Numbered from the stretch's first letter, positions 1-9,296 are shown. The stretch: 64,000 nucleotides of DNA from Gordonia sp. PP30 (GCF_023100845.1 NZ_CP095864.1:2914001-2978000); one strand, 5' to 3'. The notes: a model not told the origin generated them from the sequence alone. A program made the numbers and translations.

Positions 1-1
1 G

Positions 2-2635
2 CTGCTCGCGGCCGGAGAGGTCGAGAGCGTCGAGCTCACCGATGCCCTCGCCGTCGCCTACCGTGTCGAACCGCACGACACCGGGGCGCACCTGTCCGCC
101 GAGATCACACTCGACGACGAGTCCACCGACGGCGACGACACCGCGGTCCTCGGCGAACCGGCGACCGGCGCCGCGGTCCGGCGCGGCACCGCGCTGCGTC
201 TGGGACCGCTCGGCACCGTCACCCCGATGGAGACCCGGCTGCTCACCGGCGATCCGATCGAGATCCCCACCGCCGACTACGACGACTTCACCGCGGCCCT
301 GCCCACGCTCACCGCCCGACGCCACGTCACCGTGCCCGACGCCGGGCTGCGTCCCCCGGAGGTCTCCGCGCCGTTCCCGCTGCTGCGCATCGAGGTCGAG
401 GACTACGGCTCGCGGACCCGCTGGCGCACCGCGTACCGCGTGGACGGCGAGCGCCGCGACTTCGATCCGGCGGTCCCTCAGCGCCAGACCGGCTTTCGCG
501 ACAGCGAGGCCGAACGGCAGATGTGGCGCCGGGCACGACCGGAACTCGAACTGTTCGTCATCGGCAACAGCCGCTGGCGCGACGCCCTCGCCGGTCTGAA
601 CCGGGCCGGGACCCGGCTCGCGCACAAATGGAGGACGGGATCGTCGCCGCGGCGCGGTGCGCGTGTACCCGAGCCCTCGGCGCCCGAGGTGATGGCCGCG
701 AAAGCACCGATCGCCGATCTGCTGATCCCGCTCGGCCTCGACCTGCCCGACACCGCGATCCTGTGCGGCGAACTGGTCAACCGGATCACCGCGCCCGGTC
801 TGATCGAGGTCGAGATCACCGGCGAGGACAAGGACTTCCGCGAGGTGACCGACCCGGTGCTGCACTTCGGCACCAGCGGCGCGCACGAATGGCTCGACCT
901 GAACATCGAGATCGAGGTCGACGGCGAACTGATCCCGATCACCTCGATCATCGAAGACCTGGTGCACGGCGAGCGCTATTCGGTGCTCGCCAGCGGCCGC
1001 TACTTCGATCTGCGCACCCCGGAGCTGGACCGCCTGCGCGACCTGCTGTTCGAGGCCCGCGCTCTGGGCGATCTCGACGGCGCGAAGGTGAACACCGCCC
1101 ATCCCAACGCCACCATGTGGGACGAACTGCTCAGCCTCGGCGTGGTCTCCGAGCAGCTCGCGCAGTGGCACGGGCAGATGACGCGGCTCGCGCACGCGCG
1201 TCCACCCGGCCCGGTCGAGCCCGCCCCCGGGCTCGCCGCGACCCTGCGGAGCTACCAGCGCGACGGTCTCGCCTGGCTGAGCTTCCTCTGGGACAACGGG
1301 CTCGGCGGGATCCTGGCCGACGACATGGGCCTCGGCAAGACCGTCCAGACGCTGGCGCTGATCACCCGCGTCGCGCAGGAGCGGCCGAACGCGCGCTTCC
1401 TGGTGGTGGCACCGACCAGCGTCATCGGCAACTGGGCCGCCGAGACCGGGCGGTTCGCGCCGGGCCTGCGCGTCGCCACCGTCACCTCGACCCAGAAGCG
1501 CAGCGGGACGTCGCTCGCCGAGCAGATCGGCGACGCGAACATCGTCGTCACGTCGTACACGCTGCTCCGGATCGACTACGACGCGTTCGCCGAGATCACC
1601 TGGGACGGCGCGATCTTCGACGAGGCGCAGTTCGTCAAGAATCATCACTCCAAGACGCACCAGGCCGCCCGGCGGCTGGCCGCACCGTTCAAGCTCGCCA
1701 TCACCGGTACGCCGATGGAGAACAACGTGATGGAGCTGTGGTCGCTGATCTCTCTCGTCGCGCCCGGCCTGTACAGCAGCCCGAAGAAGTTCCGCGAGCA
1801 CTTCGCGGTACCGATCGAGAACGGCACCGATCCCGAGCGGCTGCGGGTCCTGCGCCGGCGGCTCAAGCCGATCATGCTGCGGCGCACCAAGGATCAGGTC
1901 GCCGACGACCTGCCGCCGAAGCAGGAATCCGTCGTCGGGCTCGACCTCGACCCCGCACACCGCAAGATCTACGACGTCTTCCTCGCCCGCGAACGCCAGA
2001 AGGTCCTCGGACTGCTGGACAATTGGGAGGACAACCGGATGCAGATCCTCCAGGCACTCACCCGGATGCGTCAGCTCAGCCTGCATCCCGGACTGGTCGA
2101 CGATCAGCATTCCGCGATCGCGTCGACCAAGATCACCTACCTGTCCGAACGCCTCCCGGTACTGCTCGACGAGGGACACAGCGCGCTGGTGTTCAGCAGC
2201 TTCACCGGTTTCCTGACGCTGATCGCCGACTCGCTGATCGGCGCCGGGATCGCGTTCAGCTACCTCGACGGGACCATGAGCGCCCGTCGGCGCCAGCACG
2301 AGATCGAGCAGTTCACCTCCGGACAGACCAAGGTCTTCCTGATCAGCCTCAAAGCCGGCGGCTTCGGACTCAATCTCACCGCGGCCGACTACTGCTTCGT
2401 CGCCGACCCCTGGTGGAACCCGGCCGCCGAGGCACAGGCCGTCGATCGCGCTCACCGCATCGGCCAGGAGCGCCCCGTCACCGTCTACCGGCTGATCTCC
2501 ACCGGCACCATCGAGGAACGCGTGATCGACCTGCAGAACCGCAAGCGTGCCCTGTTCGACGCCCTCATCGACGACGGCGAGCAGTTCTCCGGCGCCCTCA
2601 CCGCCGACGACATCCGCCGCCTCATCACCCCGTGA
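2..2635 (+). CDS. SNF2-family DEAD/DEAH-box helicase (5' truncated)
   Basis: The reading frame is open from base 2, so the start lies before the window; the first internal ATG (227) is not the real start. The visible part is about 877 residues. It carries the SNF2 ATPase core: Walker A region DDMGLGKTVQT (nt 1319-1351), a DEAQ box (nt 1619-1630), the ITGTPMEN motif, and a helicase C lobe ending in the RAHRIGQ motif VI (about nt 2447-2467). Family knowledge: HepA/SNF2 ATPases translocate on double-stranded DNA and remodel protein-DNA or RNA polymerase complexes. The N-terminal part resembles the accessory region of bacterial SNF2 proteins but was not assigned to a domain. The stop at 2635 is followed by a repeat-rich gap. 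The family call is firm; the biological role is unknown. Confidence 0.93.
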   Translation: MLAAGEVESVELTDALAVAYRVEPHDTGAHLSAEITLDDESTDGDDTAVLGEPATGAAVRRGTALRLGPLGTVTPMETRLLTGDPIEIPTADYDDFTAALPTLTARRHVTVPDAGLRPPEVSAPFPLLRIEVEDYGSRTRWRTAYRVDGERRDFDPAVPQRQTGFRDSEAERQMWRRARPELELFVIGNSRWRDALAGLNRAGTRLAHKWRTGSSPRRGARVPEPSAPEVMAAKAPIADLLIPLGLDLPDTAILCGELVNRITAPGLIEVEITGEDKDFREVTDPVLHFGTSGAHEWLDLNIEIEVDGELIPITSIIEDLVHGERYSVLASGRYFDLRTPELDRLRDLLFEARALGDLDGAKVNTAHPNATMWDELLSLGVVSEQLAQWHGQMTRLAHARPPGPVEPAPGLAATLRSYQRDGLAWLSFLWDNGLGGILADDMGLGKTVQTLALITRVAQERPNARFLVVAPTSVIGNWAAETGRFAPGLRVATVTSTQKRSGTSLAEQIGDANIVVTSYTLLRIDYDAFAEITWDGAIFDEAQFVKNHHSKTHQAARRLAAPFKLAITGTPMENNVMELWSLISLVAPGLYSSPKKFREHFAVPIENGTDPERLRVLRRRLKPIMLRRTKDQVADDLPPKQESVVGLDLDPAHRKIYDVFLARERQKVLGLLDNWEDNRMQILQALTRMRQLSLHPGLVDDQHSAIASTKITYLSERLPVLLDEGHSALVFSSFTGFLTLIADSLIGAGIAFSYLDGTMSARRRQHEIEQFTSGQTKVFLISLKAGGFGLNLTAADYCFVADPWWNPAAEAQAVDRAHRIGQERPVTVYRLISTGTIEERVIDLQNRKRALFDALIDDGEQFSGALTADDIRRLITP

Positions 2636-2639
2636 CGGC

Positions 2640-2772
2640 CGACCACCATGATGGTCGAGCCCCCATGACGGTCGAGCACCCCACGATGGACGACCACCCC
2701 ATGACGGTCGAGCGAAGTCGAGACCACCCCCCACGACGGCCGAGCCCCATGACGGTCGAGCGAAGTCCAGAC
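2640..2772. repeat. Cluster of REP-like repeat units between SNF2 and MFS genes
   Basis: The 196-bp gap holds at least four copies of ATGACGGTCGAGC or close variants. Two are extended to the core seen elsewhere in the window: GGTCGAGCGAAGTCGAGACC at 2706-2725 and a one-mismatch copy at 2753-2772. Both are the reverse complement of the five copies at 9086, 10892, 25770, 36856 and 50903. No gene is supported here. It probably supplies mRNA hairpins, with no clear terminator. Confidence 0.75.
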
Positions 2773-2831
2773 CAACCCTCGAACCCGAATCTCGCTGGCC
2801 CCGGACCACCGTCATCGGGCATCCTCGACCG

Positions 2832-4163
2832 GTGACCGCCCCGACCTCCCGCCTCCCCCGGGTACTGCGCCCGTTCGCCGTGCGCCAGTACCGGTGGCTG
2901 GCCGCCGGGCTGGCACTGGCCCTGTTCGGCGACGGCATCTGGCTGATCGCCCTGGTCTGGCAGGTGATCGGCCTGGGCGGCGGCCCCGGCCGCGTCTCCC
3001 TCGTCTCGGGGATCGCCGCGGTCGGGATGATCGCGTCGACCCTGTTCGGCGGCGTCCTCGCCGACCGGGTGAGTCAGCGCAAGATCGTCGTCGGCCTGGA
3101 GACGGTGAAGCTCCTCGCCTTCGGCTCGGTCGGGATCGCCTCGTTGCTGGGCGTCCTCACCTTCGGACACCTCGCCGTCGCCGCACTACTCGGCGGGATC
3201 ACCACCGGCATGTACTACCCCGCCTACTCGGCGCTGCTGCCGCGCGTGATCGACGCCGGCCAGTTGCTGGCCGCCAACGGCGTCGAAGGCATTCTGCGGC
3301 CGGTGCTCTACCAGGCCGCGGGCCCGATGCTCGCCGGCCTGATCATCGGCCAGACCTCGCCGGGCACGGCGATCGTCGTCGGCGCGATCGCCTGCGTGCT
3401 GTCCGGCGCCTGCTATCGCGCGATGGGCCCGGTCGCCGAACGGGAGGCCACCGGCGACGAGAAGCCCGCCGACACCCGCCACCCGGTGCGCGCCGTCATC
3501 GCCGACCTCGGCGAGGGCATCGGATACGTACGGCGGACCCCGTGGCTGTGGTCCACCCTGCTCTACGCGTGCTTCCTCATCCTCATGGTGATGGGACCGA
3601 TCGAGGTGCTGGTCCCGTTCGCGCTGCGCGACCGCGCCGGCGGCGACGCCTCCAGTCACTCGCTCGTGCTCGCCGCGTTCGGTGCCGGCGCCGCCCTGGG
3701 CGCTCTCGGTTTCGCGTCGGTCCGCATGCCGCGCCGCTACCTGACGGTGATGTTCGCGCTCTGGTCGGTGTGCGCGATCCCACTGGTGATCATGGGTTTC
3801 GCCCGCCACACGGTGCTGTTCGTGGTGGCCGGTTTCCTGATGGGCCTGATGCTCGACGGCCCGCTCGTCCTGTGGGGCACCCTGCTGCAGCGACGGGTGC
3901 CCACCGAGCTGCTCGGCCGGGTGTCGAGCCTCGACTTCTTCGTCTCCGGCGCCCTCATGCCGGTGTCGATGGCGCTCGCCGCGCCGGCCGCGCAACTGAT
4001 CGGGATCGGGTGGACGTTCGTGCTGGCTGGCCTGCTGCCGTTCCCGGTCGCCGTGCTCCTGTATCTGGCGGCCGGTCTCTGGCGTGACGAGGCCGCGCAC
4101 CCGCTGGCGACGCCGGAGACCGACGTCGACCTCTCGGGTCTCGGGGCGCCCGACGTACCCTGA
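2832..4163 (+). CDS. MFS transporter
   Basis: 443 residues from a GTG start. About 12 hydrophobic segments are evident. The loop after the second segment reads GGVLADRVSQRK (about residues 73-84), a good match to MFS motif A. The single-domain length and the absence of a DHA2-style extension suggest a 12-helix drug or metabolite exporter of the inner membrane. The substrate cannot be read from the sequence. It sits alone between the repeat cluster and a separately initiated hydrolase gene 31 bp downstream, with which it may be co-transcribed. Confidence 0.9.
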   Translation: MTAPTSRLPRVLRPFAVRQYRWLAAGLALALFGDGIWLIALVWQVIGLGGGPGRVSLVSGIAAVGMIASTLFGGVLADRVSQRKIVVGLETVKLLAFGSVGIASLLGVLTFGHLAVAALLGGITTGMYYPAYSALLPRVIDAGQLLAANGVEGILRPVLYQAAGPMLAGLIIGQTSPGTAIVVGAIACVLSGACYRAMGPVAEREATGDEKPADTRHPVRAVIADLGEGIGYVRRTPWLWSTLLYACFLILMVMGPIEVLVPFALRDRAGGDASSHSLVLAAFGAGAALGALGFASVRMPRRYLTVMFALWSVCAIPLVIMGFARHTVLFVVAGFLMGLMLDGPLVLWGTLLQRRVPTELLGRVSSLDFFVSGALMPVSMALAAPAAQLIGIGWTFVLAGLLPFPVAVLLYLAAGLWRDEAAHPLATPETDVDLSGLGAPDVP

Positions 4164-4194
4164 GCCCGGAAGATGATCGAGGGAGGAACGAACC

Positions 4195-5031
4195 ATGGAG
4201 CACTTCACCCGGGAGGGCCTCACGTTCGACGTCGCCGATTCACCGGCGCACGGCGTGGCGAAGGGCACTGTCGTTCTGCTGCACGGGTTTCCGCAGACGT
4301 CGTCGTCGTGGCGCAAAGTCACACCGCTCCTGAACGACGCCCACTACCGCACCGTCGCACCGGATCAGCGCGGCTACTCGCCGCGGGCCCGGCCGAAGGG
4401 CCGCGCGCCGTACCGGACCACCGAACTCGTCGCCGACACCGTGGCCCTGATCGATCAACTGGGTGACGGCCCCGTGCACCTGGTCGGCCACGACTGGGGA
4501 GCCGCCGTCGCGTGGGGCCTGGCGTCCAGCCACCCCGAGCTGCTGCGTTCGCTGACCACCGTGTCGGTGCCGCACCCGGGCGCCTTCCTCAAGTCGTTCC
4601 TCAGCAGCAGTCAGGCACTGCACTCCTGGTACATGGCCGCGTTTCAGCCGCCACTGGTGCCCGACCTCCTGCTCGACCGCTTCCCAGGTGTGCTCGACGA
4701 ACTGCTGCGCCGGTCGGGCATGGACGACGACCAGCTCACCGACGTGCACCGGCTCATCGAATCCGGCGGTCTCACCGGTGCGCTCAACTGGTATCGCGCG
4801 ATGATGCTGAGCACCCCGCCCGCGCTCGCCCGCCGCGTCGCGGTGCCCACCACCCACGTATGGGGAGCGCGCGACACGGCGCTCGTCCGGCGCGGCGCCG
4901 AACTGGCCGCCGACTACGTGATCGCCGACTACCGGCTGGAGGTACTCACCGGCGCCGGGCACTGGATTCCCGAGCACGACGCGGAGGAGCTGGCGACCAT
5001 CGTCCTGGAGCGGATCGCCGCCAGCCACTGA
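4195..5031 (+). CDS. Alpha/beta hydrolase, epoxide-hydrolase-like
   Basis: 278 residues with a strong Shine-Dalgarno (AGGGAGGA, about 4179-4186) before the ATG. The oxyanion motif HGFPQTSSSW is typical of epoxide hydrolases and haloalkane dehalogenases. The nucleophile elbow GHDWGAA places Asp (D100), not Ser, in the active site, which supports an ester-intermediate hydrolase. The likely acid is D227 (WGARDTAL) and the base H256 (GAGHWIPE). The protein is cytosolic, with no signal peptide. Substrate unknown; soluble epoxide hydrolase is most likely, with fluoroacetate or haloalkane dehalogenase as alternatives. It lies downstream of the MFS gene on the same strand. Confidence 0.88.
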   Translation: MEHFTREGLTFDVADSPAHGVAKGTVVLLHGFPQTSSSWRKVTPLLNDAHYRTVAPDQRGYSPRARPKGRAPYRTTELVADTVALIDQLGDGPVHLVGHDWGAAVAWGLASSHPELLRSLTTVSVPHPGAFLKSFLSSSQALHSWYMAAFQPPLVPDLLLDRFPGVLDELLRRSGMDDDQLTDVHRLIESGGLTGALNWYRAMMLSTPPALARRVAVPTTHVWGARDTALVRRGAELAADYVIADYRLEVLTGAGHWIPEHDAEELATIVLERIAASH

Positions 5032-5050
5032 TCGACCGTCGGCGGCCGCG

Positions 5051-5515
5051 TCAGTGATTGAGCAGCGCGCGGCATTCGTCCTGGGTGTGCGTTTCGAGGC
5101 ACTCCATCCAGGCGGTCTGGTCGTCCGCCCACGAATGGCCGGGCTGCTGTCCGGTGTCCGCCCGCCATTGATACTGGTCGCAGACGATCGCGGTGCCGCT
5201 GGGGTCCACCGCCCGCTTCCCGGTGTCCGCGCCGATGCACGGGGTGCCGATCGCGGGCCCGGCCTGCGCCGTCGTCGTCTCGGTCTGCGTCGTCGTCGCG
5301 GTCTGTGCCGTCGTCGTCTCCGGCGGGTCCTGCGTCTGCGCTTCCGGGACCGGGCTGCTCGACGGCGTGGCGGTGACCGTCTCGATCTGCGTGACCACCG
5401 TCGCGGGTGTGTCGTGCCGGTCGGCCGAACACCCGGCGAGCAGCATCGCCGCCACCGCGACCAGCGCCGCCCACCCCCTCCCCTTGACGCCGGACCGAGC
5501 CTGTTCGCCACGCAT
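5051..5515 (-). CDS. Putative lipoprotein with Thr-rich linker
   Basis: 154 residues from the ATG at 5515. A basic N-terminus and hydrophobic stretch end in the lipobox LAGC, indicating lipidation and export. Then comes a Thr/Gln/Glu-rich low-complexity linker with TTTQTETTT-like repeats, and a C-terminal domain with four cysteines (CIGAD, VCDQ, WMECLE, DECRALL) that could form two disulfides. It converges on the hydrolase gene upstream in the window and begins 2 nt after the macrodomain stop, so the two probably share a transcript. No domain name recognised; function unknown. Confidence 0.75.
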   Translation of the reverse strand: MRGEQARSGVKGRGWAALVAVAAMLLAGCSADRHDTPATVVTQIETVTATPSSSPVPEAQTQDPPETTTAQTATTTQTETTTAQAGPAIGTPCIGADTGKRAVDPSGTAIVCDQYQWRADTGQQPGHSWADDQTAWMECLETHTQDECRALLNH

Positions 5516-5517
5516 CC

Positions 5518-6030
5518 CTATTCCTCCTCGATCGCGCGCAGTCGTGCCCGCTGCAGGCGGGCGATCTCGTCGTCGAACGCGACCAGCAGCACCCGCTCCG
5601 GTCCCGGACCGTACCGCGCGACGGTGTCGACCTGGGCGGCGACCGCGTCGTCGCGCGGCCAGCCGTACACCCCGCCGCTGATCAGCGGGAACGCGACGCT
5701 CCGCGCGCCGAGCCGGTCGGCGACCTCGAGACTGCGCCGATAGCACGAGACGAGCAGCGAACGATCCCGCTGTCCCGCGGCGTGATCGGGTCCCACCGTG
5801 TGTATCACCCAGCGGGCGGGCAGGTCGCCCGCGGTGGTCCAGCCCGCGTCGCCGGTGGCCAGCCCCCGCGGGAAGCGTCGTACGCAATCCTCGAGGATCG
5901 CCGGTCCACCGGCGCGGTGAATGGCACCGTCGACGCCGCCGCCACCACGCATCCGGCCGTTCGCCGCGTTCACCACGGCGTCCACGACCAGCGCGGTGAT
6001 GTCTCCCCGCACCAGGTCGATCCGCCTCAT
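5518..6030 (-). CDS. Macrodomain protein (ADP-ribose / O-acetyl-ADP-ribose hydrolase-like)
   Basis: 170 residues, essentially one macro domain. The N-terminus has the ADP-ribose-binding signature DAVVNAANGRMRGGGGVDGA followed by AIHRAGG; the phosphate loop ISGGVYGWP lies near residue 120. This is the MacroD/YmdB type with the catalytic-loop Asn and Asp present. Known members remove ADP-ribose from proteins or deacetylate O-acetyl-ADP-ribose. No DarT-like toxin partner is adjacent; the next gene downstream is a lipoprotein 2 nt away, so an antitoxin role is not supported here. Confidence 0.92.
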   Translation of the reverse strand: MRRIDLVRGDITALVVDAVVNAANGRMRGGGGVDGAIHRAGGPAILEDCVRRFPRGLATGDAGWTTAGDLPARWVIHTVGPDHAAGQRDRSLLVSCYRRSLEVADRLGARSVAFPLISGGVYGWPRDDAVAAQVDTVARYGPGPERVLLVAFDDEIARLQRARLRAIEEE

Positions 6031-6111
6031 TCATCGAGCCTATCTGCGAACTCATGCCGGGCCGGGCATAGTGGAGAGAAGGACCGAATCCGCACCGGAG
6101 AATGAGGAGCG

Positions 6112-6819
6112 ATGGCCGAAGACTTCCCGATCGACGAGGGCACCACACTCACCACCGCCGTCTTCAGCGTTCCGGTCGGCGGCCTGGTCCAGGTGTGGAC
6201 GGACAAATCGACCATCTGGCATCTGCACGACGCCGAGGCGTTCTCCGCGGTGGTCGGGCTCGGCGGGGTGGCACGCACCCGGATCGCGCCCGGCCGCTAC
6301 CGGGAGGCGTGCCTGTTCGACGAGGATTCCGGCACTCTGATGCTTCAGGAACGACACGCCGCCGAGCACACCGCCGACGGCTATCAGGTCGGCGGGCGCG
6401 TCTTCACGTCCGAGCCGCCGAGCGAGGTCGCCGGCAGCCCGTGGGACGATCTCCGCGACGCGGTGGCGTGCGCGGCCGGCGAGGCCTTCGGCCGGGGCGA
6501 GCTGATCGTCGTCGAACCCGGTGGCTGGGACGATTCGGATGGCCGCTACTGCCTCATCGCGGCGATGTCGGGTGAGCACGGTGAACAGATCGTGCTGGAG
6601 ACGGTGCCCGTGCCGGCCGGCAGCACCGTGTGGCCGGCCACCGACGACACGGAGGGCCAGACAGTCAGCGCGCCTATCACCGACGACGCGCTCCGGGCCG
6701 CGGGGACGCTCGCGATCGACGCGGTCAACCGCTGGGGTGTCGCCCCGTGGGATGTGACGATCACGTACATCGTTCCGGCGGAGACCCGCACGGAGCCGGA
6801 GGGCCGCCACGCGCAGTGA
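6112..6819 (+). CDS. Uncharacterised acidic protein
   Basis: 235 residues with a clear ribosome site (GAGGA, about 6103-6109). No family recognised with confidence. There are no membrane segments or signal peptide; the composition is acidic. The C-terminal half (ending in WDVTITYIVPAET) has alternating strand and helix character, and could belong to the loose YbjN/type III chaperone-like superfamily, a weak guess. The following gene, 64 bp downstream on the same strand, encodes another small acidic protein; the two may be a pair. Confidence 0.7.
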   Translation: MAEDFPIDEGTTLTTAVFSVPVGGLVQVWTDKSTIWHLHDAEAFSAVVGLGGVARTRIAPGRYREACLFDEDSGTLMLQERHAAEHTADGYQVGGRVFTSEPPSEVAGSPWDDLRDAVACAAGEAFGRGELIVVEPGGWDDSDGRYCLIAAMSGEHGEQIVLETVPVPAGSTVWPATDDTEGQTVSAPITDDALRAAGTLAIDAVNRWGVAPWDVTITYIVPAETRTEPEGRHAQ

Positions 6820-6883
6820 GCGCAGCGCCCACCTGCCCCGCGGGATTAGAATCGATCGAGACCGGCGGCAGGAGGGCAGACTC

Positions 6884-7405
6884 GTGAGCGACGACCACGA
6901 CGAGGACTTCGTCGGCTGCGAGACCTGGGATCAGATGACCGTCTGGCTGGCCGACTCGCTACCCGAGATCCCGCCCGGCGTCACCATCGACTTCGGGCCG
7001 AAGGACATGCGGATCGACGACGAACCGCTCGACGCCGAGACCTTCGACGATCCGCTCGAAGCGCTCTGCGCGCAGATCGTCGTGCTGCGGCACGGCCGCT
7101 ACCTGGTGCGCCGGTCGCATGTGGTGATGGAGGCGACGAGCTACGTCGACCACGACGCGAGTGCCGCCACACCCGATCTGTGGTTCGGCGAGGATCCCAC
7201 CAGCGATTGCACCGACGGCGCGATCTACGTCGACGACGCCCGGCTCGCCGCCGAGATCTGCGTGACGTGGCTGGTCTCCGAGTCCGGCGAGGCGAGCCCC
7301 GATGCGTTCGGGTTCGACGTCAGCGAGGCGCTGCCGCTGCCGGGTCTGCCGGATGCCGGCTCACCCTGGACCATCGAAGACTTCCTGCGCCGTCTCGGTC
7401 ACTGA
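6884..7405 (+). CDS. Uncharacterised acidic protein
   Basis: 173 residues from a GTG start preceded by AGGAGGG at 6870-6876, which decides this start. The N-terminus is strongly acidic and the body is rich in Asp and Trp (CETWDQMTVWLADSLPE). No domain recognised, no signal peptide, no membrane segment. Same strand and similar composition as the gene before it, so co-transcription is plausible. The stop is followed by a gap carrying a promoter for the DUF222 gene. Confidence 0.68.
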   Translation: MSDDHDEDFVGCETWDQMTVWLADSLPEIPPGVTIDFGPKDMRIDDEPLDAETFDDPLEALCAQIVVLRHGRYLVRRSHVVMEATSYVDHDASAATPDLWFGEDPTSDCTDGAIYVDDARLAAEICVTWLVSESGEASPDAFGFDVSEALPLPGLPDAGSPWTIEDFLRRLGH

Positions 7406-7511
7406 TCCGGCCGGCCCCTCGGAGACCGCCGGAGCACCGACGAGCCCGCCCGGCATTCTGGGCGTCGACTCCCGTCCACCAGTCTACTCGAAAGTAAGTT
7501 CTAGCTGACTG

Positions 7512-7540
7512 TTGTTTACACACCACGGTGTGCGTATTCT
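7512..7540 (+). promoter_or_regulatory. Promoter with internal operator-like palindrome upstream of DUF222 gene
   Basis: -35-like TTGTTT (7512-7517), 17-bp spacer, -10 TATTCT (7535-7540). Within the spacer, 7520-7533, lies the inverted repeat CACACC-AC-GGTGTG with perfect 6-bp arms. The surrounding 7480-7540 is AT-richer than the neighbourhood. A regulator bound between -35 and -10 would block transcription; its identity is unknown. Confidence 0.55.
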
Positions 7541-7587
7541 GGGGGTAAGGGAAGAACCATCCCCAGCTCGGCCGGAAGGGGGGGTCC

Positions 7588-9186
7588 GTGATGAGCGACG
7601 ACGACGCGTTCGACGCCCGCGGCGTCCTGGCCGGCCTTGCTCCGGCGGACCTGGTGGCGGTGATCGACGCTGCCGAGGAGTCCCTGGCGGGCGCCCCGCT
7701 GGCGGCACTGTCCGAGGACGGTCTTCTCGCTCTGCTGGAATCCCGGGAGGAGACGCGCCGTAAGAGTGTGGTCGCCGATGCGGCGCTGCTGGTGGAGATC
7801 TCCGACCGCGGCGCCTATCAGCGGGCCGGCTACACCACACTGCACCAGCTGCTCGCCCACGGACTGCGGATCGGGGAAGCCGAATCCCGGCGCCGCCGGG
7901 TGACCGCGGCCTCCGTCGGCCGGTTCACCGCGATGGCCGGCGAGCGTCTGGCGCCGAAGTATCCGGCGACCGCGGCCGCGGTCACCGACGGAGCGATCGG
8001 GGACGGACACGTGTGGGCGATCGACGAGGTGATGGACAAGATCCCCGCCTCGGTCGACCCGGAGCAGCGGGCGAGGGCCGAGGAACTATTGGCCGCGGCG
8101 GCCCGCACCCTGAACCCGGCCGGGGTCACCATCGTCGGGAACCGGATCCTGGCCCACCTCGACCCCGACGGCACCCTCGCCGACGATAAAGACCGGCAGC
8201 GGCAGGCCAAGTTCCGGCTCTCCGCGCAGGACCGGCAGTTGATGTCGGCGGTCCAGGCCCGCCTGACGCCGCAGTTGCGGGCCGAGTTCGAGGTCATGTT
8301 CACCCGGTGGGCCGCCCCCGGCATGAACAACCCCGACGACCCGGACTCCCCGCACGGTGCGGCCGATCAGCCCGGCCTCGACCCGGCCGTGCTCGCCGCG
8401 GCAGCCGAACGCGACACCCGGCTACTGGGCCGGCGTCAGCACGACGCGCTGCTGGCCTTGCTGGCGTGGGCCAACGCCCAGTCCGTGCACGCTAAGCCGG
8501 AGAGTCTGCGTAATCAGATCGTGGTGACCGTGACCGATGAGGATCTGGCTCGCGGGGCCGGGGTGGCGTGGACGGCGACCGGGACCCGGATGCCGGTCAG
8601 TGATCTGGTGAGAATGGCCGCCGACGCGGTGCCGTATCTGGCGGTGTTCGCCAAGGCCACCGGGCAGCCGCTCTACCTCGGCCGCGCTCACCGGCTGGCG
8701 TCGCGGGCGCAGCGGCTGGCCTTGTTCGCCCGCGACCGCGGGTGCACGGCGCCGGGTTGCACGCGGCCGTTCACCCAGACGCAGGCCCATCACATGCCGG
8801 ACTGGCAGGACGGCGGTCCCACCGACATCGACCACCTCGGCGGGGCGTGCGGCAAGCACAACCGCTGGAACGGCAAGAACCCCGGCGAGTGGGAATCGAC
8901 AGTCCTCACCGACGGACCGGACAAGGGCCGCGTCGGGTGGCGGCCGGTCGGGCGGGCAGGGCCGTGGATCGTCAACCCGCTGTTCCACCCAGACAAACTC
9001 CGCACCGGACCGGAGACCCCGGCCGAAGACCGCTCTCCGCCACCGATCGTGAATCACCGGCTCGGCGCCACCCCGTGCTGGTCGAGGTCTCGACTTCGCT
9101 CGACCAACATCTCAGCCGAGACCACCTCGCCGTCCGGCACCGACTCCGGCGTCGAACTCCTCCTCGAACAACTCCTGGCGGCCTGA
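7588..9186 (+). CDS. DUF222 / HNH endonuclease domain protein (13E12 repeat family)
   Basis: 532 residues; start GTG 7588 or ATG 7591, both behind a GGAAGGGGGG site. The N-terminal two thirds has the alpha-helical DUF222 pattern (RAGYTTLHQLLAHGLRI). The C-terminal HNH module has the zinc and active-site pattern RGCTAPGC, then HHMPDW (H401, H402) and a CGKHNRWN third arm. Family knowledge: these proteins are abundant multicopy genes in mycobacteria and Gordonia, suspected of mobility, with no settled function. Oddity: the last 30 residues or so include translation of a REP-like element (nt 9086-9123), so the C-terminus has been extended or replaced by repeat insertion. Confidence 0.9.
   Translation: MMSDDDAFDARGVLAGLAPADLVAVIDAAEESLAGAPLAALSEDGLLALLESREETRRKSVVADAALLVEISDRGAYQRAGYTTLHQLLAHGLRIGEAESRRRRVTAASVGRFTAMAGERLAPKYPATAAAVTDGAIGDGHVWAIDEVMDKIPASVDPEQRARAEELLAAAARTLNPAGVTIVGNRILAHLDPDGTLADDKDRQRQAKFRLSAQDRQLMSAVQARLTPQLRAEFEVMFTRWAAPGMNNPDDPDSPHGAADQPGLDPAVLAAAAERDTRLLGRRQHDALLALLAWANAQSVHAKPESLRNQIVVTVTDEDLARGAGVAWTATGTRMPVSDLVRMAADAVPYLAVFAKATGQPLYLGRAHRLASRAQRLALFARDRGCTAPGCTRPFTQTQAHHMPDWQDGGPTDIDHLGGACGKHNRWNGKNPGEWESTVLTDGPDKGRVGWRPVGRAGPWIVNPLFHPDKLRTGPETPAEDRSPPPIVNHRLGATPCWSRSRLRSTNISAETTSPSGTDSGVELLLEQLLAA
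9086..9123 (+). repeat. REP-like palindromic element inside the DUF222 coding region
   Basis: Begins GGTCTCGACTTCGCTCGACC and ends CAGCCGAGACC. The 10-bp outer arms pair with one mismatch. It is nearly identical over about 45 bp to the copy at 10892-10929. It is read in frame as codons 500-512 of the HNH gene. Confidence 0.85.
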
Positions 9187-9296
9187 CCACCATGCGTGGC
9201 CGGGCCACCAGGCGTGCCCGGGACCAGCCCACAGACCGGCTCCGGCACGAAGTCCGACTCCAAGGGTCACTGGTCTACAGTGCTCAGCCAGACCGG

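Noticed and set aside
523-2835. 770-codon open frame overlapping the SNF2 gene
   Set aside because: Arg/Pro-rich translation without motifs; a shadow created by high GC at third positions of the real gene.
5518-6030. Macrodomain as DarG-type antitoxin
   Set aside because: No DarT-like ADP-ribosyltransferase gene next to it; the neighbour is a lipoprotein.
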